Shown here piece by piece: positions 21,653-34,170 of a stretch of 64,000 nt of DNA; the first letter of the stretch is position 1, and each line of letters begins with the position of its first letter. A program made the position numbers and the translations under genes. This DNA is from Siniperca chuatsi (taxonomy: Eukaryota > Chordata > Actinopteri > Centrarchiformes > Sinipercidae): NCBI RefSeq assembly GCF_020085105.1, contig NC_058065.1, positions 1,757,310 to 1,821,309 on the forward strand. The letters are read 5' to 3'. Under the pieces are notes generated by a model. It had not been told where the DNA came from. It was given only the letters and a program-made list of their open reading frames with translations, and made no database searches.

Positions 21653-24600
21653 TCAGACGGCGGCCGGGATGAAATATCCGTGAAGGTCCATGTGGACGTT
21701 GGCGGGGATGGAGGCTCGGGCGAGCTCCTCGAATGTTTTGGCGTCGAGGACGAGCATGAACGGAGAGATGTTCGGATCCGAAGAGATGACAGACGATAAG
21801 ATCACCCCTGCAAGAAGGAGAACACAAACGGTCAGAACCAGGGCAGAAACGATCCTTTCACGTTTCCGTCGCTGTGGTTTTTAAAACGTGCGAAGCAAAA
21901 ATTAGCGACAGAGTTGCTGTTGTTCGGTAGACAAAGCGAAGCCCTCACCGTCGTCTTCCTCCACGGCTCCCGGAGACGCAACAAACACCGGCTCTGAAGG
22001 GAAGCAGTTCTCTTGCCGCCACTCGATGTGTTTCCTGGTGACGATGTCAAACTTGGCGATCTGTTGGACAGGAGAGAGTGAATTTAAGTTGAGGTCAGGC
22101 GCTTTTTAGCTGTAGGGATGGCAGTGTCGGTTGGTTGGTCCACCACTTTGGTCCAGAATATCTCAGCAACTAGTGGGTGGTTTGTTGCGCGCAGTCTGAG
22201 GCGCTTCACCTTGTTGGGATGTGGAGACCACTCCATCCTGGAGCCGTAGAAGTACCTGTACTTTTTAGCGTTGAAGTTGTAGTTGATGCCTGGCAGCTCC
22301 AGACCTGAGGAGGAATCAGACTCGTTAGACGGGGAGGATTAAACGCTGTTTAAATGAAAGACTGAAACAGCAGATAATGAACCTTCAAACAGAGCGTCTG
22401 GCTGGCAGTAGATGGAGCCGTCCTCCTGCATCACTGCCTGGGCCGTCGTGTCCGTCAGAGTCACCAAGTTAGATCCTCTGGGAGACTCCTGGAAAACACA
22501 TCACCACAAACTCTTCGTAAAATGATAAAGTGGAAATTCAAAACTGTAGTTTTCGGTCCAACTGTACCTTGTGGACGTTGAGAGGCAGGACGAACCTCTG
22601 GCAGACCGGCGGACAGAAGCTTTTGTTGGACTGGATGAAGCTGCTGGTGTCCTGTTTCATGTTCTGGATGTAGAACATGTCGTACAGGTTGCTGTCCTTG
22701 TAGCTGATTAGGTCAAACACCACGTGGCCGTCGGCCTCGTATGCGTTGACGTGGTGAAAAACTACCAGGGCGTCGCCATAGAAACGAGTGGACACTGCCT
22801 TTCCTGTCTTTCTGTTGATGATGTGAAACAACGTCTGGGAAGGAAAGAGGAAGGTACAGTTATATTGTCCTTCTGCTTTGTCTCACAAAGTTGCCCATTT
22901 GAACAATGAATCTTTTTTTAAACCTAAGCAAGTGGTTGTTTTTTCCACATTATTGTATCATACTGATTAAATTCGTGGTTTTCCAGAATAGGGCGAAGTC
23001 TTTTGCCAACACAACCCATGATTTATTGCTTGGAATCAAAGTTACAGAAAACTGTTTACTGTTAAACAAAGGAATGATGAATTTATACAAAATCATCTTA
23101 AGCAGTTACGCAATCAGTTTAATGCTAATTCAAACAAACTAAAATAACTAAAACTGGCACACTTTAGTAAATGCAGTGGTACTCAGGTGTTGTGTGTATG
23201 ACAGTTGCAAAGAATTTTGAAGTTTTGGGCCATAAACCCTTTTTGGATATAACAAATTCATGTTTCGGACACTATAACAAGTTTTGGGGACATAAAGTCA
23301 TGGATTTATCTTAAACCTGTAATGAGTTACGTTTTTGATATTAACAGTGAATCAAAATGACTGTGGTGTGAAACTGTTGTAGTGCTGAAACCACTGAAAA
23401 TCTACACCAACTCCGCAGCTCTATGGAGCTTTTTAGCTTCTTTTAGCTCCTAGTTTTGGTTTTGAGGCATATTTCCTGTCTGGTTCAGTCTCAGTGTTTC
23501 CAGCAGCAGCTGTTTTCTGATAAAGCCACTGTACACTAACTGCAAACAGCAGACAGACGCAGTCAGAGAGCAGCTGCTGAACATAGTGGAGCATCTAGCA
23601 GCTAAAGAGCCAGATGTTTCCCTCAGGAGCTGCTGGAGACCAAACACAGAGCTGACAGATGACGATCATGTTGCTTTGTGTCCGCTCGATGTGGACGTTG
23701 GCCATTGGTTGCTAACATTTTAGCACCAATAACTTTATCAGCTGATGGTATCAGTGCTTTGTCTCTGTTTGTTTTTGAGTCTTTTTGCCCCCTAGTGGTA
23801 CAAATCGCCTTGTTTTCAAGTTTCAATATTCTGTTTTTTCTACTTTTTATGTTTCCATTTTCCATAAGAATGACACCATATAAACCATGTATTGTTTTAG
23901 GTTTTACAAAGTTTGTTTTTTCTATTTTGATTGATTTTAATCATCATTAATTGTAGTTAAGAAATAAAAGACCTGGCTGGAAATGCGTACAGTATAGATA
24001 CATCATTGTTCTGCCAACAGTGGGGGACTTACAATGTCGTCCTTATTGAATTTGAGGCAGCTCCCCCAGTTGACCCCTCTGAAGTACGCGGTGGCCAGTT
24101 TGATGATGTCCAGTTTAAAGGGCTGCTCCACGAACACGATGTAGTTGTCGGTCATGCCGAAGCTGTGGAAGTAGCTCGGGAACAAAGTGGAACGAAAAGG
24201 AATCGAACAGACCTGCTGAACTTTCCTCAGCGCCGGCTTCTTATGCTCTTTATCTGAAACAAACAACTCAGTATTGTAAGTATTAATTCTATTATTACTA
24301 TCAGATTGTAATTTAACGTAACACATTTTCTTGGCTCCTTTTATTCAGTTTGCAATTGTAATCTTAGCATATAAGGAGTCAAGAAAGAGTCTAAGTCTGT
24401 AAATCTGACATCTAGTAATGAAAAGCAGGTTCTAAACTGTTATTGTGTTATTGATAAGTCTGTGATGAGATGTTATTATAGATATATTGTAGATATGCTA
24501 TACAATAGCAGATGGACAGCTCAGTTCTCGCTTTTTATCTGTAGATGTCAGGCTTCACACAGATTTAATTTTGGTTACTCTTAAACAAAATATTAGTCAA

Positions 24601-27600
24601 CTTTAAGTAACTTTGCTCTCCCCGACAGTGGGCTTCATCCTCCGTCGTATAATCTTAATCCTTTAACCTGAAAAAGGGAAACCAGGTATCCTGTTTGCAT
24701 AATGATTTCTGAAGAGCGTCACAATGCTAATCTCTTTGTGGGGCAGTCTGACTTTACTTTTATCAAGTCTCCTTGCAGACATCAGTCAGCATCATAAATC
24801 AATTAGACTCAGTACTGTAATTAGATAAAGACATAACTTCTGGAGCTCTGGTACAATTAAGCAACTTTATTGCTGCAAATAATCTAAAACAAAAAGAGTC
24901 TTGTTCCCTCACTGTAGTCTGGTAAGGACCTGGTTAAATTAGCTTGAGACAGATGTCATTACCACCAGACTGTACAACTGATTATTGACAGTTCTGTCCT
25001 CCACTCCAACATCAACATGAACCCAACATCTTTGAGGGTTTTTGGATGCTTTGAAGTTGTATCAGATTACTGTGGCCACCATACCTGAAGCATCAGCTGG
25101 GACTTTGAAGATGACGTACTTTGGCCGGCCGAAGCCCATGATGGCGGTGCCCATGTTGTAGGTGTTGCCCTCGTTGTCATAGTGAGGGTGAGCCGTCGCC
25201 AAGTTCAGAGCGATGTGATTCCTGTAGTTAATCTGAAGTGATAAGTTTGAGGAAGTGTTTATGCCTGATCAATGACCCTTTGGAGCTTTGTGGAGGCGGG
25301 TGGAAACTTACCCTGCCAACAGTTTCCAGGGTAGCAGGATCAATCTGGTTCATGTAGTTGACCTCAGAGGAGGCGTAGTAGTCCTGACCATAGCGAATGA
25401 TGTTGATCAAGTTGTTGTCGGTGAAGTCAGGGATGACGTTGCAGAGGTGCGTGAATGCCCTAGTGAGAGTGTGAGAAAAGTTCCTTTAACTTTACCACCA
25501 ATAAATCAACCTCACGTTAACTTAGAAACATATCTGTCCTGTGTGGACAGAAACAGATCTCTATACAGCCTGGATGGACCTAAACAGATCCCTATGTGTC
25601 CTGGATACATTGAAGCAGACCTGTGGAGTGAAACAGATCTCTACATGGCCTGCATTAGGGCTGTTATGTGACATTCACGGCTCACTGTATCTCAGACTCA
25701 CACATTACGCTATATGGATTGCATTCAAATTAATTTGAACGACTTAAAAGTTTAAATTCAGTCAAACTCAACTTTGTGAAAAAGTGACAGCCCTACTCTG
25801 GATGGACTGAAACAGATCTCTACGTCTCCTGGATGGACTGAAACAGATCTCTACGTCTCCTGGATGGACTGAAACAGATCTCTACATCTCCTGGATGGAC
25901 TGAAACAGATCTATACGTCTCCTGGATGGACTGAAACAGATCTCTACGTCTCTTCGATGGACTGAAACAGATCTCTACATCTCCTGGATGGACTGAAACA
26001 TCTCTACATCTCCTGGATGGACTGAAACAGATCTCTACATCTCCTGGATGGACTGAAACAGATCTCTACGTCTCCTGGATGGACTGAAACATCTCTACGT
26101 CTCTTCGATGGACTGAAACAGATCTCTACGTCTCCTGGATGGACTGAAACATCTCTACATCTCCTGGATGGACTGAAACATCTCTACATCTCCTGGATGG
26201 ACTGAAACAGATCTCTACGTCTCCTGGATGGACTGAAACATCTCTACGTCTCCTGGATGGACTGAAACAGATCTCTACGTCTCCTGGATGGACTGAAACA
26301 TCTCTACATCTCCTGGATGGACTGAAACATCTCTACGTCTCTTCGATGGACTGAAACATCTCTACATCTCCTGGATGGACTGAAACAGATCTATACGTCT
26401 CCTGGATGGACTGAAACAGATCTCTACGTCTCTTCGATGGACTGAAACATCTCTACGTCTCCTGGATGGACTGAAACATCTCTACGTCTCTTCGATGGAC
26501 TGAAACATCTCTACGTCTCCTGGATGGACCGGTACCTAGAAAAGATGTTTTTGCAGGGATCTGGGTAGATCATGGTTCCAAACTCGGAGACCACAATCCT
26601 GTCGGCCTTGATATTCCTTTTGTAGGTGTCACTCTTCAGAAACTTACTTCTGTAAGTCACCTCGCCTGAAACAACAACATCACAACTGTAAACACCTGCA
26701 ACAATACCAGGTACCAGAGCTTATGGATTGTCAAGTCTTTAAGTTTAACTTTTCTCCCATAATAATGTTGTCATAATTATGTAAATCTTAATTTTGTCGT
26801 CAGTGTGGAGATTCTCACCGTTGCCGAAGGTGAAGCTGTGGATAAGCGACATGCCGTCAAACCAGTGGTTGTACTCGGAGCTGCCCACAGAGAAAAGACC
26901 CGGCCCGTTCCTCAGCAGAGTGCCCTGCAGCCAGGACGGGACGGAGCCTGCAGGTCAAGGGTCACACGCAGCCCTTTTTTTAACCTTAAACTGATGTTAT
27001 TTATCGTATTCCTGCAGTGTTTAATGCCTGACTGCAAACCACATTTTGTTTGTGATACTAACAAGTTGAAGTTCAAGTTTAAGGTCACAACAAAAATGTA
27101 AACAAGAAGATAAAATCAAATAAAGTAAATACATATTAAAGATACATTTAATTTATTCCATGAATTGAAACAACTGAACATTAAAAACCATCCGTAAAGA
27201 AAAGAAAATCAACACAGAGCCATTATCCAACTGACACTCCCCACTGTTAAACTATATGATCGATATTGTACTTTACGCAAATTTATTTTACAAAACACTA
27301 TATGTTGAACATTAATCTGTTGTAACACTACAGAATTTATTTTAATATCGCAAATACACATTTTTAATGGTTTAAAACCTATTTATTTATATGTTAAATA
27401 ATTATTTAATATGCATAAATTAAAAGTCAACATACTGTAACACACCCTTTTACAAACCACACATTTTCATTTCATACACTATGAAAAGTGACACTCCTGT
27501 GTATCTTAACATTTCAAATGTATATCTTTTAAATAAGACGGTGTGGTCCCTCATTCGTCCAAGGAGTGTTGCATCGTAGAAAAGGTTTCAGTCGTAGTCG

Positions 27601-28909
27601 TCTGGACGCTGTTTTCAGAATCAAGACGTTTCGGCTCCCATCCGGAAGACATTCTCAATTGTGAAAATGGTCTGAGAACTCAGAAATTTAAGCTACTCTG
27701 TGTTGCATAAGCCCCGCCCTCAGGGAGGAGTCTACCTGAGTATCTGCTGATTAGCTAGTTTCACCTGAAACTGACCTAATAGTTTCCATGATGGCCCAGT
27801 AATCAGTAATCAGGCCTATTGTTTTCTGGCTGCACCTCCCTCATCACTGTTAATGCTAATCGACTGAAACCTTTTCTACGATCTTTTAAATAACAAAAAA
27901 CTAAGCTGCTGCAAAACGGCTGTAAAATTTAGTTCTGTTTTTTGCTGTTAAGGCAAAAGAAATAAAAAAAACTACATCGACCTGCAACTTTAAATGATTT
28001 CTAATATAAATAAAAATAACAATAAATGTATATAATCCTGTGAGAAAATAAGGAAATGTTAAGGGACTGTAGGAGATAAAAATGCTAAAAAGTGCATGAT
28101 AAGGTATCAGGAGCTATACTGTAAATCACAGATGCATTTCTTTGTTCCTAATATTGTGAACACTGACAGAAACATTATTATGTTACTATTAGTATTACAG
28201 AACAGTGGTCAGTGGCTTATATTCAGTTTACAATCATATATGACGAAGAAAGGCAGAAAATCCTCCTAAAAAATGACTAAAACGATTATTCGATTATCAA
28301 AGTAGTTGCCGATTATTTTTCTGTCAATCAACTAATTGATTAATCGACTAATCGTTTCAGCCCTAGTCTTGTACAGAGTCTGAGACCAGCAGCGAATTAC
28401 CACAGTGCAAAAATACGTAAAGTAAAAGTCCTACATTCAAAATTTTACTTATTTTATTATTTTAATAGTTATCTATTGAGTGTACATAGCATTTGGTACC
28501 ACTTTCTAAAAAGGCTTTACTTTACTTTATACTTTTAGATAGTTTGTAGTTTTAGTTATGATAATAAAAAAGGCTTTATTTATGGTTAATACATCATTTA
28601 TTTACAGTTTCTATATTAATCATAAGTCGTTAATAAGGACAAAACTACTTTTCTGGTTTACATCATCTTGTCTTTGTCTTTTTAGCTCTTTAATTCTATG
28701 AATTATCGAACATTATCGAAAAGTGCTGAACCGAAAAATCGAAAAATCTGAACCCAAATTAATTTATTAACAGCTAATTAAAACTTAAAAACCAGCTGGT
28801 GTGATTGTTTATAAACCCTTTAAAACAATTCTACAGCTGTCTCACCTTTCACTTGAGCTTTCACCGGCTCTGGAGTTTCCAACCCATTTTTTGCAAATAT
28901 TGACTGCAT
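21653..28909 (-). CDS. bco1l: bco1-like beta-carotene 15,15'-oxygenase (11 exons, 524 aa)
   Basis: Non-haem iron enzyme of the carotenoid cleavage oxygenase family; BCO1 splits beta-carotene into two retinals in the cytosol. Exons in gene order: 28909-28846, 26947-26819, 26665-26536, 25459-25312, 25232-25085, 24253-24033, 22834-22568, 22488-22383, 22304-22210, 22060-21949, 21807-21653. All phases agree, giving 524 codons plus TGA. The start [16 protein letters not shown] is BCO1-like. The four iron-ligand histidines are present in their motifs: [25 protein letters not shown] and [30 protein letters not shown] and VSEFGTM also match. BCO1 is favoured over BCO2 and RPE65 by GLELP..NY and ELARAS...VHMDLHG. 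The protein ends at IPAAV, without the long tail of mammalian BCO1. The choice between bco1 and bco1l paralogue is inferred and not proven. Confidence 0.93.
22835..24032 (-). repeat. bco1l intron 6 with interspersed repeat
   Basis: 23390-23660 is an interspersed repeat (GGAGCTTTTTAGCTTCTTTT, then a block with AGCAGCTAAAGAGCCAGATG). About 48 bases of it recur in inverted orientation at 38096-38150 inside kalrn. No exon seen between 22834 and 24033. Confidence 0.6.
25790..26528 (-). repeat. bco1l intron 3 minisatellite touching the exon 3 donor
   Basis: Twenty-four full units plus a partial one, 29 or 31 bases long, alternate presence of GA in CTGAAACA(GA)TCTCTACG, with TCTCCTGGATGGA or TCTTCGATGGA. 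Diverged copies extend to about 25545. The last unit ends at the 5' splice site of exon 3 (donor GTACCGG, 26535-26529). In the gene's sense each unit carries GTTTCAG. Confidence 0.95.
26948..28845 (-). other. bco1l intron 1: AT-rich, contains a MITE and repeats
   Basis: Contains the complete 310-bp inverted-repeat element (27573-27882) and a copy of the fish repeat rich in ATTAATCGACTAATCG ending in CAGCCCTAG (28270-28370). No exon seen. Confidence 0.6.
27573..27882. mobile_element. 310-bp MITE-like element with perfect 22-bp TIRs
   Basis: Starts ATCGTAGAAAAGGTTTCAGT at 27573 and ends with its exact complement at 27861-27882. The interior contains CGTTTCGGCTCCCATCCGGA and GCCCCGCCCTCAGGGAGGAG. 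The same interior and left end occur in eif5b intron 15 at 10948-11225, but that copy lacks the right TIR. No ORF and no clear target-site duplication. Confidence 0.85.
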
Positions 28910-29589
28910 GTTTCTCTCCTGACCGACAAGCCTCGTATATTTCCCAGAGTGCACTGCTGCTGCTGAACACACAGACTGACACCAGCTGATCTTGCGTAGC
29001 CTTCGTCGTCGTCTGCGTGATGATGCCCAGGTGTCAGAAAACCAAACATGTAAACTTTGTGGATTATGTAACGGCTCTGCTGTGGACTTCACTCTGCTTT
29101 TCAAAATAAAAGACATCTGACCTACTTAAAGCCACAGTCCACCAGATAAGACTTAAATACTCATTACACAGTAAAATCTGGCAAAATTAGCCCAACTACT
29201 TTTCATTTGTATTGGAGTTCTTGTAATAAATCACCGTGTTTAGTTTCCGTTGAGACACTATAAATCTAAATAGATTTATTACCTGGGGAACATGCTGATA
29301 TAAATAAAAAGTGCTGCTGGATGAATCCTTGAACCCAAATCTGATCATAAAGACGCCTGATTATCTGTGAACAGATAACAGTTGTGACATCCATTCCCAT
29401 TATCACCTGTCTAAATGCAAACTGTGATAAACTCTGCTGTTAAACTATACAATTAAATCTATCATCTATATATATATATATATATATATGAACAGTACAT
29501 ATTGCACATTTATGAAGTCCACAATTGATGTTATTTATATGTAAAATCTTTATTACATAGCTTTAAATTACAGCATATCAACATATTGC

Positions 29590-29870
29590 ACGTTGCAACC
29601 ACCGATTATTTTTATTATCGACTAATCTGCCAATTATTTTCTCAGTTTTGTTTATAAAATGTCAGAAAATAGTGAAAAAAGTTGTTGTCTTTGATCCAAA
29701 ACCCCCAAAATGTCCAGTTTACTAACATGTATGACAATGAAAAGCAGCAAATCTTAACATTTGAGAAACAAATTTTTTGGCTTTTTTGGTTAAAAAAAAA
29801 AATCCCTAAAACAATTTTCAAAATAGTTGCAGATACGTTTTTTTGTCAATCGACTAATTCTCACATCGAA
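29590..29870. repeat. hAT-type fish interspersed repeat (ATTATCGACTAATC family)
   Basis: Motifs ATTATTTTTATTATCGACTA, TTATAAAATGTCAGAAAATA and GTCAATCGACTAATT belong to a repeat that I recognise as very common in fish. Related copies in this window: 28270-28370, 34445-34680, 34930-34985 and 35370-35620. Confidence 0.6.
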
Positions 29871-30509
29871 GTGTCATATTTCTGCTACACGGCTGCTAAT
29901 CTACATGTTTTATCAAATACCTACTTTTTTAAAGACTTTAGGTCCGGTTTTTGGGTTAAACTTATATATCTTGGTTAAGATTAAAGTCTTGAAATACAAA
30001 AAAATAAACATTTCAAAACTAGTTAATAGTCAACTTGTGTTTTGGGAGTATAAATGAACTTCAGACTCGCCGGCTCTATCTCCGGCTGTTTAATTGGTTA
30101 AATGAGTTTACTGCTTTAAGGTTGCTCTCATCAGGATTTGTTTGCAGGTCACAGGTCTGTTCTATAATGAGCCACGCCGACACTGCGTCCTACTAATGAC
30201 TAAAAATACTAATAATTTGAATTGAGTGATGCATTTTGGAGGGAAAGTAATGTCGCTGTTCCAGATCAGAGTCCTGTGACTCTCTCTCACGTACAGTACG
30301 ATCGGTAGATGGTTCACGTGGTGCTCAAAGAACGCGACTTTGACACCAGAGAGCGGAGTTCACGCCCAGTTTCAAGCTTCAAGTTAGCGTTATTATATCA
30401 TATAATGACACACGATCATGTTGTCATGTATTTCCCTCAGGCTAAACTACATGACTGCCACTTACACATATGTTTCTCTATGTATAAATACAACAAAGTC
30501 AAAGTGTTG

Positions 30510-30920
30510 TCAGGTACGTTTAACATAATTTGTCCCCCTAAAACTGTTATTTTTGGCTACAAATGTATTTTTTGTTAAATGACTTGAATGTTTACTTTTC
30601 TAGGGACAGGTATAACGACTAAGGCCACATGCCACAGCGTTCACAGCCTAAGCTAGTCTGCAATGCTCCATGTTTCCTAGCGAGCGATTTACACAAAGTC
30701 TTTACCAGCTGAGACACTGCATATGTTTTAATGGTGGAACCCAATTTATTAAATAGAATAAAATACAATTTTATGGTCCAAAGGGGAAATTGTCTTTGGT
30801 CCTGCTGGCAGTGACTACTAGCTAGTTTTACTACTTTGAAGCTAACTAGTTAGCTTGTAACTAGCTAGTAGTTACCAAGAACTTATGAAGGACTTTACGA
30901 ACAAACTTAGCGATGAACAG
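30510..30920. repeat. dispersed repeat shared with kalrn intron 2-3 region
   Basis: The ends TTGTCAGGTACGTTTAACAT and ACTAGCTAGTAG..GAAGGACTTTA..ACAAACTTAG recur in the same order and orientation at 62495-62690. The copy here is longer and appears to hold an extra insertion around 30720-30830. Confidence 0.6.
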
Positions 30921-31229
30921 TGTTACTTTAATCTTAAACTTCCTGTTGTAGGAGACTGCAACAGTAGGCCCTGATCATATATAATCAATAATAATATATA
31001 GATTTATTGATGAACCAAGGCCCCTGACAACAAGACTGGATCCACATGGTCTATCATCCACACACATAAAGAATAAATACCACATACAGATCGGTTTGGA
31101 TGAAAAATGAAGTTTATTACAAACAACGACAGAAAGCTGTTAGCAGTCAGTTAGCAGCTGTTAGTTCTGTACAAATAACACTGTTTGATTGGTTAGTTGA
31201 GTTTGCCAATCGGCAACAAGGCTAGGTCT

Positions 31230-31600
31230 CAAACAGCACCCTACGCCCTCCGTAGTGCACTATTTTCCACCTTAAACCTGCCATAGTACACTACTTTCCA
31301 CCTTAAACTTTTCGTAGTGCACTGCTTTCTGCGCTACACCCTCTATAGTGCGCTATGTTTGAGTTGAGACTCTTAATAGTGTGCCACTTTCACCCTAAAA
31401 TAGTCCTTAGTGCACTTTGTTGCACCCTAAACCCTTCATAGTGCACTACCTTCCTCCTTACACCCTTCATAGTGCCCCACATTCCACCTTAAACTCTTCA
31501 TAATGCACTCCTTTCCTCCTTACACCTTTCAGAGTGCGCTATCACCATCTTGTAGTGCACTACAGTCCACCCGAAATCCTTCTGGTGCACTCCAAGTTCA
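31230..31600. repeat. degenerate tandem of TAGTGCACTA palindromes
   Basis: About nine diverged units of roughly 40 bases, each with CACCTTAAACCCTTCATAGT-like sequence followed by GTGCACTA. Two more units lie at 32855-32905. The outer sequences (GTCTCAAACAGCACCCTACG near 31227 and its rough complement near 32910-32955) suggest both belong to one 1.7-kb element. Confidence 0.65.
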
Positions 31601-32222
31601 CAAGTTGCGACAGTTGCTGCCGTTTTAAAAATTGTTGGACCCCATAGACGTTACTTTTCTCAGTTTTCTACTCTTTTCTCTTGCATTCCCAATCACAACA
31701 TCGACATGTTGAAGACATTTTCCATTCCTGAAAAGGGAACAAGGTAGTGTCATTCACCCGACTAATGCCGTGTTCATGTTATGTGGGATGGGAAAGACGA
31801 CTTGCGAGTGTTCACGTCATTGGACTAAGACAAGTTTATGAATGCAGAGTTGGTTGTATGAGGGTTAGAAAATACTGTGCGTGGTCAGTAAAGCACTATA
31901 TCCATTAAATACCTTGAACAATGGACTGGAGGAGGCCATGTTTGCTTTTTCAGGCACTTCTGTAGTATTTAGTGCCAGGTTGGATATATCAGACTGTTGA
32001 CGTAAACACTATTTATATGTTGGGAACTGGTAATTAAGGTAATTCCCGCATGACATGAATGTGGCATTAAGCTACATCTAAGTGCAGCACACGCTGGCCA
32101 CATCACTTAACATCGCGTCATTTAATGAAACGTAACGCAAGATGGATTACGCTTCAATCTAAATAACGAGGACGTTTTGTTAGTGAGTGGGCAGTTTAGG
32201 ACAGTGGTCATCTCGCCTTGAG

Positions 32223-32732
32223 ATGCCACTGGTGTACGGCAAGCCAGCTGGCTAAAAATCGTGTAGTTTCTCGCGCGTGTTATCATGCAAGATGTTTACG
32301 TCTTTACACGCCAAGTTATTGCATCTCAACAGGTATAAATCTTGCGTCTCGGGACATTTTCGGCGTGTGAATGTGTTGAATTTTGACAATGTTGTCTGAT
32401 GCTTCCAAGCTTTTGGCTGATGGCACCACCAGGCCCGACCTCTTTGAATTAAATGTGACCTCTTACGTGAATCTTGCTGTTCTGGAGCTTTTGATCAGCT
32501 GCTGAGTTGTACTTGTGGTGAGACTGCCGTTTGAACTTTCAGTCTAACAACAGTAATGGTCCTGACACACCGGCCTCCCACTAAATCATGAAAAAAGTGG
32601 TTTCTCCCAGTTTTAATACAGTCATTAACGCCTTAAGAGGCAATAGCTTCATAGTGTAAAGGTCTCGCATGATAACACACACGAGAAGCGACACTTTTTT
32701 AACCAGCCGGCTTGCCGTACCAGTGTGTGTTG
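32223..32732. mobile_element. foldback inverted repeat
   Basis: The arm at 32223-32330 (GTACGGCAAGCCAGCTGGCT, then GTGTTATCATGCAAGA) is matched in inverted orientation by 32632-32732 (complement GTACGGCAAGCCGGCTGGTT, then GTGTTATCATGCGAGA). The arms are about 100 bases at an estimated 75-80% identity, 300 bases apart. It is nested between the two TAGTGCACTA blocks. Confidence 0.75.
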
Positions 32733-32999
32733 CCTTTAACATAACCAGCACCAAACATATTGTCTACATGGTTTCAACAATACAACCTCATAAGCTCCAT
32801 TTGAAGGCATCGTTCCACCTTAATACCGTTATAGTTTGCTGTGTCTCTCCCTACACCCGTCGTAGTGCACTACGTCCTACCTTAACCCCCCCGTAGTGCA
32901 CTTGACGGGCTGCGTAGCTCCTTAAGGACCGGGGTGTTGTCTGAGAATGGCACCAGAGAAACAGAGAGAGAGAGACAGAGAGGTAGAGAGAGAGACAGG

Positions 33000-33475
33000 T
33001 AGAGAGACAGGTAGAGAGCGTGTTGAAGGTTACAGTTTCGGGTTTAGTAGAAACAGACAGTCACAGTAGGTTGAGTTGCTGCTGTCTGTCTGTCGGACGG
33101 ACAGACGGGCGGACAGAGAGACAGACGGGTTCAGTGTCCAGAGTTAGTGGGGCAGCAGTTGGAGGTCTGGTCTATATACAGAAACAAGAAATGCATAATC
33201 AGAATATCCAAACTAACCAGAGCTGTGCGCTCGCGGGGAGGGGAGGGGAAGGGGGCTGCCATGTTGGCTCCGCCGCCGGTTGCTATGGTAACGGTGGTGG
33301 CAGGTGGAGATGGGTGTGGGGGTATGGAGGGGAAGGGGAGGGCAGACGGCGGCAGCTCTGGTTCGCTAAAAAGACAAAAAAACAAAACAAAAAAAAAAAC
33401 AAAAAACGGGTGTCACCGCAAACACGAGTCGTCATGGCAACGCTACACTGGGACACCACCTAACTGTCCGTGGAA

Positions 33476-33513
<38 letters not shown>

Positions 33514-34170
33514 ACGGCGTCACTAACACACACACACACCCACACACACACACACACACACACTCTCTCTCTGACACACAAACATTGATATGACAAACAG
33601 TTTCTCTCTTTTTTTTTCTATTGAGGTGAAAAACAGATTCTATTATTCTTAATTATCGTAATCATCATAATTAATCATCTTCATCTTCATCATAGCTGTG
33701 GTGTGTGTATGGAGTGTGTGTGTGTGTGTGTGTGTGTGTCCTCAGTCTGTTTATACACACTATTAACAGGATGACACGCAGAGAGCTCAGTTCTGATTGG
33801 CTGACGGGTCTTTTCACCTCTTCTCTTCCAGGAGGCTTTTTTTTTTTTTTTTTAAATTGTCTTGTCGCTAGGCAACCGCAGCTTCCTGGAATCCCAGTCT
33901 GTTGTTGTTGTTGTTGTTGTTGTTGGTGGTGATGTGGTCATGTGGTCTCCCCCCCCCACTGACCCACAGGAAACAGTTTGTGATGTCATCAGAGTGCGAT
34001 TGGTTGCTCGGGGCAGTAAACTGGAGGCCGACCTGACGGCGTCGTCTGATTGGACGAGGCGAGGACGGAGGTGTGTTTTGGCTGAATGTTGAAGCACCAG
34101 GAAGGAGGGAGGAGACTAACAGTACCTGCTGCTGGGAGTGTGTGTGTGTGTGTGTGTGTGTGTTTGTAGT
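33000..34170. other. GC-rich, microsatellite-dense stretch
   Basis: Contains a GC-rich patch at 33230-33350 with an X-box-like GTTGCTATGGTAAC at 33279-33292, (CA)n tracts at 33479-33510 and 33528-33562, a (GT)n tract at 33712-33740, a (TTG)n tract at 33901-33924 and a (TG)n tract at 34138-34161. Frames through it (up to 148 codons) consist of repeat sequence and are not called. Could be part of the kalrn 3' UTR or a regulatory region; undecided. Confidence 0.4.

Noticed and set aside
21653..28909. Assignment of the oxygenase to rpe65 or bco2
   Set aside because: The N-terminus, GLELP..NY block and ELARAS..VHMDLHG end fit BCO1; RPE65 and BCO2 have different residues there.
33020..33593. 147- and 148-codon plus-strand frames
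   Set aside because: Made of GGA/CA repeats and low-complexity sequence; no domain, start context or splice evidence.
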